This document shows positions 61,001 to 64,000 of a DNA stretch of 64,000 nucleotides, in pieces. The notes beneath the pieces were generated by a model that saw only the letters and a list, made by a program, of their open reading frames with translations, made no database searches and was not told where the DNA came from. The stretch is from JAPXRI01 sp033813635 (GTDB lineage Bacteria; Bacillota; Clostridia; Oscillospirales; QAMX01): positions 44,276 through 108,275 of the forward strand of contig JAPXRI010000006.1 of the NCBI GenBank assembly GCA_033813635.1. The letters are read 5' to 3'. The position numbers were made by a program, and so were the translations under genes. The stretch's first letter is position 1. Each line of letters starts with the position of its first letter.

Positions 61001-62009
61001 ATGAAAAAACGATCGCTACAGACTGCCGGTCTACGAAGTCGATTTCGGCGACTCGTTGTATAGGGCTCACGTCGAAAATGATAAGGTCTATGTTCTGGTC
61101 AGAACTCTCCATTAAGGCAGCGTTAAGAAGCATCTTACTGAGCTTTACGGGGATCATGTCAAGGTTTTTTCCAACGGGGCAAGGCTGGGTGTAGAAAGAC
61201 CGCTGGATCAGTATGGGAATTACCAGGGCATGCGCGATGACCCGTATTATTACGAGCTGTATCTGCTCGCCTCCGCCGCGCTGCTTTTGCTCACGCTTTT
61301 GGTCTGGGGGATTTTCTCGCTGACCAAAGGGGTGATCCGGCTGATCAGGAAACGCAGTGAAACCGCCGCGCTCGTCAAGAAAAAACACGTGAGACTATGG
61401 AAGGTCTTTTTAGTCATCATCGCGGCGGAGCTTATCGTAATCGCGGGCGCGGGAGGTGTGATGACGGTTATCCACGCCCGGAGCTTTGATGACAGGCCTG
61501 CGCTCAACACGGAAAGCCGCGTCGTAAATCTCGGAAAATACAAGGGCATCACGTTTACGAAGACGGGAATTGAGGAGACGGACGGCCGCACAGCGTTATA
61601 CCAGGCCGCGCAGGGAAGCGAATTCTACCTGAACACCTGCGACGTTTCATATCTATATCAAACGGAGGAAAAACGGATAACGGACGCGGCGAAAGCGCTC
61701 GGAACGGACGTCGAGACCTATTTCAACACCGTCGTCAGACCGCAGATCAGAATAGCCGGGGTGTTTTACAATGACTTTAACCAGTATATCCTCAGCATGC
61801 CGGATGACGCATTGAAAATGCGTCTTGTCGCGAAGGCAATCGCCGCTAAGGAACGCATCGCCGTGACCGAGGCGGACCTCGCCGCGGCGGGGGAAAAGCT
61901 CGGTTACGCCGCGGCAGACCTGACGGCGGGCAGCTCGGCGCTCGAGGAAGCGACGGCGGAGGCGCTTAAATCAAAGGTCGGCGCGTATCTGCTGGAAAAA
62001 AGCAGATAA
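61001..62009 (+). pseudogene. Broken gene for a membrane protein with trigger-factor-like C-terminus
   Basis: An ATG at 61001 has CGGAGGGTCAAT upstream, but its frame (MKKRSLQ...) stops after 19 codons. From about 61014 another frame reads YRLPVYEVDFGDSLYRAHVE and VYVLVRTLH, hits a TAA at 61113, and in the same frame continues VKKHLTELYGDHVKVFSNGA and further to 62009. A frameshift and a nonsense codon therefore separate the start from the body. The intact downstream frame (61230-62009, 259 residues) has two membrane helices (about 6-30 and 53-75) and a soluble end with KAIAAKERIAVTEADLAAAG, like the trigger factor C-domain. It may still be expressed from 61230, but without a good ribosome binding site. 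Confidence 0.6.
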
Positions 62010-62050
62010 TACATCCGCAGAATTATCCGTAAAAAACCGCGCAAAATGCA

Positions 62051-62092
62051 AAATCCCGCTTACTTCCGGATAAGGAAACAAGCGGGATTTTT
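62051..62092 (+). terminator. Terminator hairpin used as intron insertion site
   Basis: AAATCCCGCTT (62051-62061) pairs with AAGCGGGATTT (62080-62090), then a T-run to 62092. The group II intron starts 4 bases later. Confidence 0.88.
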
Positions 62093-62658
62093 CTAGTGTG
62101 CCCGGCATGGGCAGGTTCTAACGGGTGAAAGACCCGAGCGCACCCGGTGGCGGGAAGCGCATAGCCGAACAGCAAGGGTGTCCGTCGCGAGGCGGAATCT
62201 GAAAGAAGCTGTAAGCAAACTCTCGACCCGACGAACAGAAATTGCATATAAGGCGGGTGACCGCGGATAAGTCTGCTAGACAAGATGAAGTCCGAAAGCC
62301 ACACGGAGCGGTCATTTGTAAATACAGCGGGCAGATGAGAGGAGAGAATTTGTTCTTACCCGGGGAGGTCTCACGGACGCGAAAAGTCTACGGACAAAGC
62401 GCGGAGTAAAGCTTGCCGTGAGAAGTCAGCAGAAGCCATAGTAGCCATGCAGTCGACGGCAGGGTGAAGGGCTGAATCCAAGGAAGTGGAGCCCGGAAAT
62501 TTACTCAAAGTCAAGATAAACCGAAAAGCACAAAACCGTTCGGAAGAATGGGCTACCCGGGAAGGAATAGCGCGGAACGCGAAAGGATACCGGGAGCGCT
62601 TATTGACTGAGGGATGAAAGAAGGGACGAAAGCGAACGCCGACAGAAAGGAGTATGGA

Positions 62659-63915
62659 ATGCTGGAAGAAATCTGCGGCAGTACGAATCTGAACATAGCC
62701 TTCAAGAAGGTAAAACGGAATCGCGGCGCCGGGGGCGTAGACAAGATGACGGTAGACGAATTGCTCGGCTATCTGAGGAACAACGGGAAAGTACTCGTGC
62801 AGTCCATACTGGACGGAACCTACCGTCCAAGCCCCGTTCGCCGGGTAGAAATACCAAAGGAGAACGGAAAGAAGAGAGGACTCGGAATACCAACGGCGGT
62901 AGACAGAGTCTTTCAACAGGCAATTTCACAGGTACTGACACCGGTGTATGAACCGGAGTTTACTGAAACGAGTTATGGATTCCGACCGGGACGAAGCGCC
63001 CACGATGCCATACGGAAATGTCTTGAATACGCCAACGAAGGCTATACATGGACGGTGGATATGGACTTGGAAAAGTTCTTCGATACCGTCAATCAGGACA
63101 AACTGGTGGAGATACTCGGCAGAAAGATAAAAGACGGGCGGGTCATATCCCTTATCCGGAAATATCTGAAAGCTGGAGTTATGGTGGGAGCGGAATACAG
63201 GGACAGCGACATGGGGGTACCGCAAGGCGGAAATCTTTCACCATTATTGGCGAATGTGATGCTGAACGAACTTGACCGTGAACTGGAAAAAAGAGGGCAC
63301 AGGTTTGTCCGATACGCGGATGATATGGTCATCTTTTGCAAATCCAAAGCAAGCGCAAAGCAGACACTGGAGCATATTCTGCCGTTCATTGAAGGGAAGC
63401 TATTTCTGAAAGTGAATCGGGAGAAGACCAAGGTGGCAGACGTATCCGGGATAAAGTTTCTCGGATATGGCTTCCGCTATACAAAAGATGGTGTCAGGGC
63501 AACAGTCCATGCGAAGACGAAAGCTAAGCTGAAAGCAAGGTTAAAAGAGATAACGAAACGCAGCGACGGCAAAGGATTCGAACAGAAAAAGAAAAGCCTG
63601 AAATATCTTGTCACCGGGTGGGTGAACTACTTCAAACTCGCAGATATGAAAACATGGCTTCAAGCCGTGGATGAATGGCTACGGGTCAGATTGAGGACAT
63701 ACATCTGGAAAAGTTGGAAGACGATACAGAACAAATTCCGCAACCTGCGAAAACTCGGCGCTACCGAGAGAAACGCGGGAATCATGGCAAATACGAGAAA
63801 AGGCTACCGGCGTGCCGCCGATAGCCCTATTGTGAAACTGGCAATCTCCAAGAAACTCCTGAAGGAAGCCGGATACACATTCTTTCTTGACTACTATCTT
63901 TCTGTGAAAGCGTAA
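62659..63915 (+). CDS. ltrA: Group II intron reverse transcriptase/maturase
   Basis: 418 residues from the ATG at 62659 (AAAGGAG 6 bases upstream); the frame opens 15 codons earlier. The RT domains are intact: GIPTAVDRVFQQAISQVLTP, SYGFRPGRSAHDAI, VDMDLEKFFDTVNQDKLVE, GVPQGGNLSPLLANVMLNEL, the catalytic RYADDMVIF, and LGYGFRYTKDGV, followed by the maturase X domain (LVTGWVNYFKLADM). There is no HNH endonuclease domain after the X domain, as expected for class C. It splices and mobilises its host intron by target-primed or fork-primed reverse transcription. Confidence 0.97.
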   Translation: MLEEICGSTNLNIAFKKVKRNRGAGGVDKMTVDELLGYLRNNGKVLVQSILDGTYRPSPVRRVEIPKENGKKRGLGIPTAVDRVFQQAISQVLTPVYEPEFTETSYGFRPGRSAHDAIRKCLEYANEGYTWTVDMDLEKFFDTVNQDKLVEILGRKIKDGRVISLIRKYLKAGVMVGAEYRDSDMGVPQGGNLSPLLANVMLNELDRELEKRGHRFVRYADDMVIFCKSKASAKQTLEHILPFIEGKLFLKVNREKTKVADVSGIKFLGYGFRYTKDGVRATVHAKTKAKLKARLKEITKRSDGKGFEQKKKSLKYLVTGWVNYFKLADMKTWLQAVDEWLRVRLRTYIWKSWKTIQNKFRNLRKLGATERNAGIMANTRKGYRRAADSPIVKLAISKKLLKEAGYTFFLDYYLSVKA

Positions 63916-63923
63916 ACTTGGAA

Positions 63924-63996
63924 ACCGCCGTGTACCGAACGGTACGCACGGTGGTGTGAGAGGTCGGGGCGACTCCTCAGTCAGCCCCTCCTACTC
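63924..63996 (+). ncRNA. Intron domains V and VI
   Basis: Domain V: ACCGCCGTGTACC, GAAC loop, GGTACGCACGGTGGT, the highly conserved catalytic hairpin (the catalytic triad reads CGC/CGT-like here as in other IIC introns). Domain VI: GAGAGG...CCTACTC with an unpaired A at 63993 as likely branch point. Confidence 0.88.
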
Positions 63997-64000
63997 GATT

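Larger units (their letters stand above)
62096..63999 (+). mobile_element. Group IIC intron (bacterial class C), apparently complete
   Basis: The 5' end GTGTGCCCGGCATGGG matches the group IIC start (GUGYG), and several internal segments match my memory of the Oceanobacillus iheyensis IIC intron: AAGGGTGTCCGTCGCGA, GAACAGAAATTGCATAT, TTACCCGGGGAGGTCT and GTCAGCAGAAGCCATAGTA. Domain V is at 63924-63957 and domain VI at 63958-63996 with a bulged A at 63993, 7 bases from the proposed 3' end (…CTCGAT). It encodes its own reverse transcriptase in domain IV. It sits directly behind a terminator hairpin, as IIC introns do. Only one base of 3' exon is in the window, so the 3' junction is inferred. Confidence 0.93.

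Overview
The window looks like a chromosomal segment of a Gram-positive, anaerobic Clostridia-type bacterium (an Oscillospirales-like lineage is my best guess), rich in G+C at third codon positions. Supporting signs are groES-groEL behind a CIRCE operator, abundant sigma-A type promoters (TTGACA-17-TATAAT), GGAGG ribosome binding sites, a short archaeal-type ProS, YerC, NrdR, an LCP cell-wall ligase, FtsY without a long acidic domain, lipoproteins with lipoboxes, a c-di-GMP-I riboswitch and families common in Clostridia (DUF3842, DUF4358, DUF4363, DUF421, DUF378, DUF1540, GGGtGRT). No phage, plasmid or CRISPR signal was seen. The only mobile element recognised is a group IIC intron at the right end.

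Layout. 1-4.8 kb: start of a 2-hydroxyacid dehydrogenase, a small membrane protein, yebC, a GNAT-like acyltransferase, then groES-groEL under CIRCE. 5-8.6 kb: glpK with an inverted repeat across its promoter, then a short FeoB. 8.6-14.8 kb: Gfo/Idh/MocA dehydrogenase, metG-tatD, an MFS carrier and rpsU. 14.8-25.8 kb: a nine-gene leftward housekeeping run smc-ftsY-rph-rdgB-yhbY-nadD-LCP-rsfS-leuS. 25.9-29.7 kb: sugar isomerase, a gene remnant, two small genes, and a c-di-GMP riboswitch in front of a Thr-rich surface protein ending in a PPYTG sorting-type signal. 29.8-37 kb: ktrB-ktrA potassium uptake, glycerophosphodiesterase, a GH28-like beta-helix protein, an XRE regulator and a U32 peptidase. 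37.0-37.4 kb: four tRNA genes (Val, Asp, Phe, Gly, in transcription order). 37.6-42.5 kb: AraC/GyrI-like regulator, yerC-methyltransferase-hslO, DUF421-DUF4363, nrdR. 42.6-45.6 kb: SGNH lipoprotein plus DUF4358 lipoprotein, and a PG-binding/LysM/M14 endopeptidase. 45.8-47.5 kb: a NifU-like/GGGtGRT pair. 47.7-53.6 kb: GH78 rhamnosidase, a secreted heptad-rich protein, a deoxyhypusine-synthase-like protein with a GmhA-type isomerase, DUF378. 53.6-60.7 kb: a decayed methyltransferase, DUF1540, proS, an unknown toroid-like protein, rsmE plus an anion permease, GH29 fucosidase. 60.8-64 kb: an orphan structured leader, a broken membrane-protein gene, and the group IIC intron with its reverse transcriptase.

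How it fits together. Most of the window is core metabolism and translation. The accessory layer points to plant or mucin glycan use inside the cell (GH78, GH29, GH28-like, sugar isomerase and Gfo/Idh proteins, all without signal peptides), cell-envelope biology (LCP, M14 endopeptidase, SGNH/DUF4358, GmhA pair) and c-di-GMP-controlled surface display. The best candidates for undescribed biology are the riboswitch plus PPYTG surface protein, the NifU-like/GGGtGRT operon, the DHS-like/GmhA pair, and the orphan leader at 60.8 kb. All family names come from reading the sequence by eye; no database search was run.
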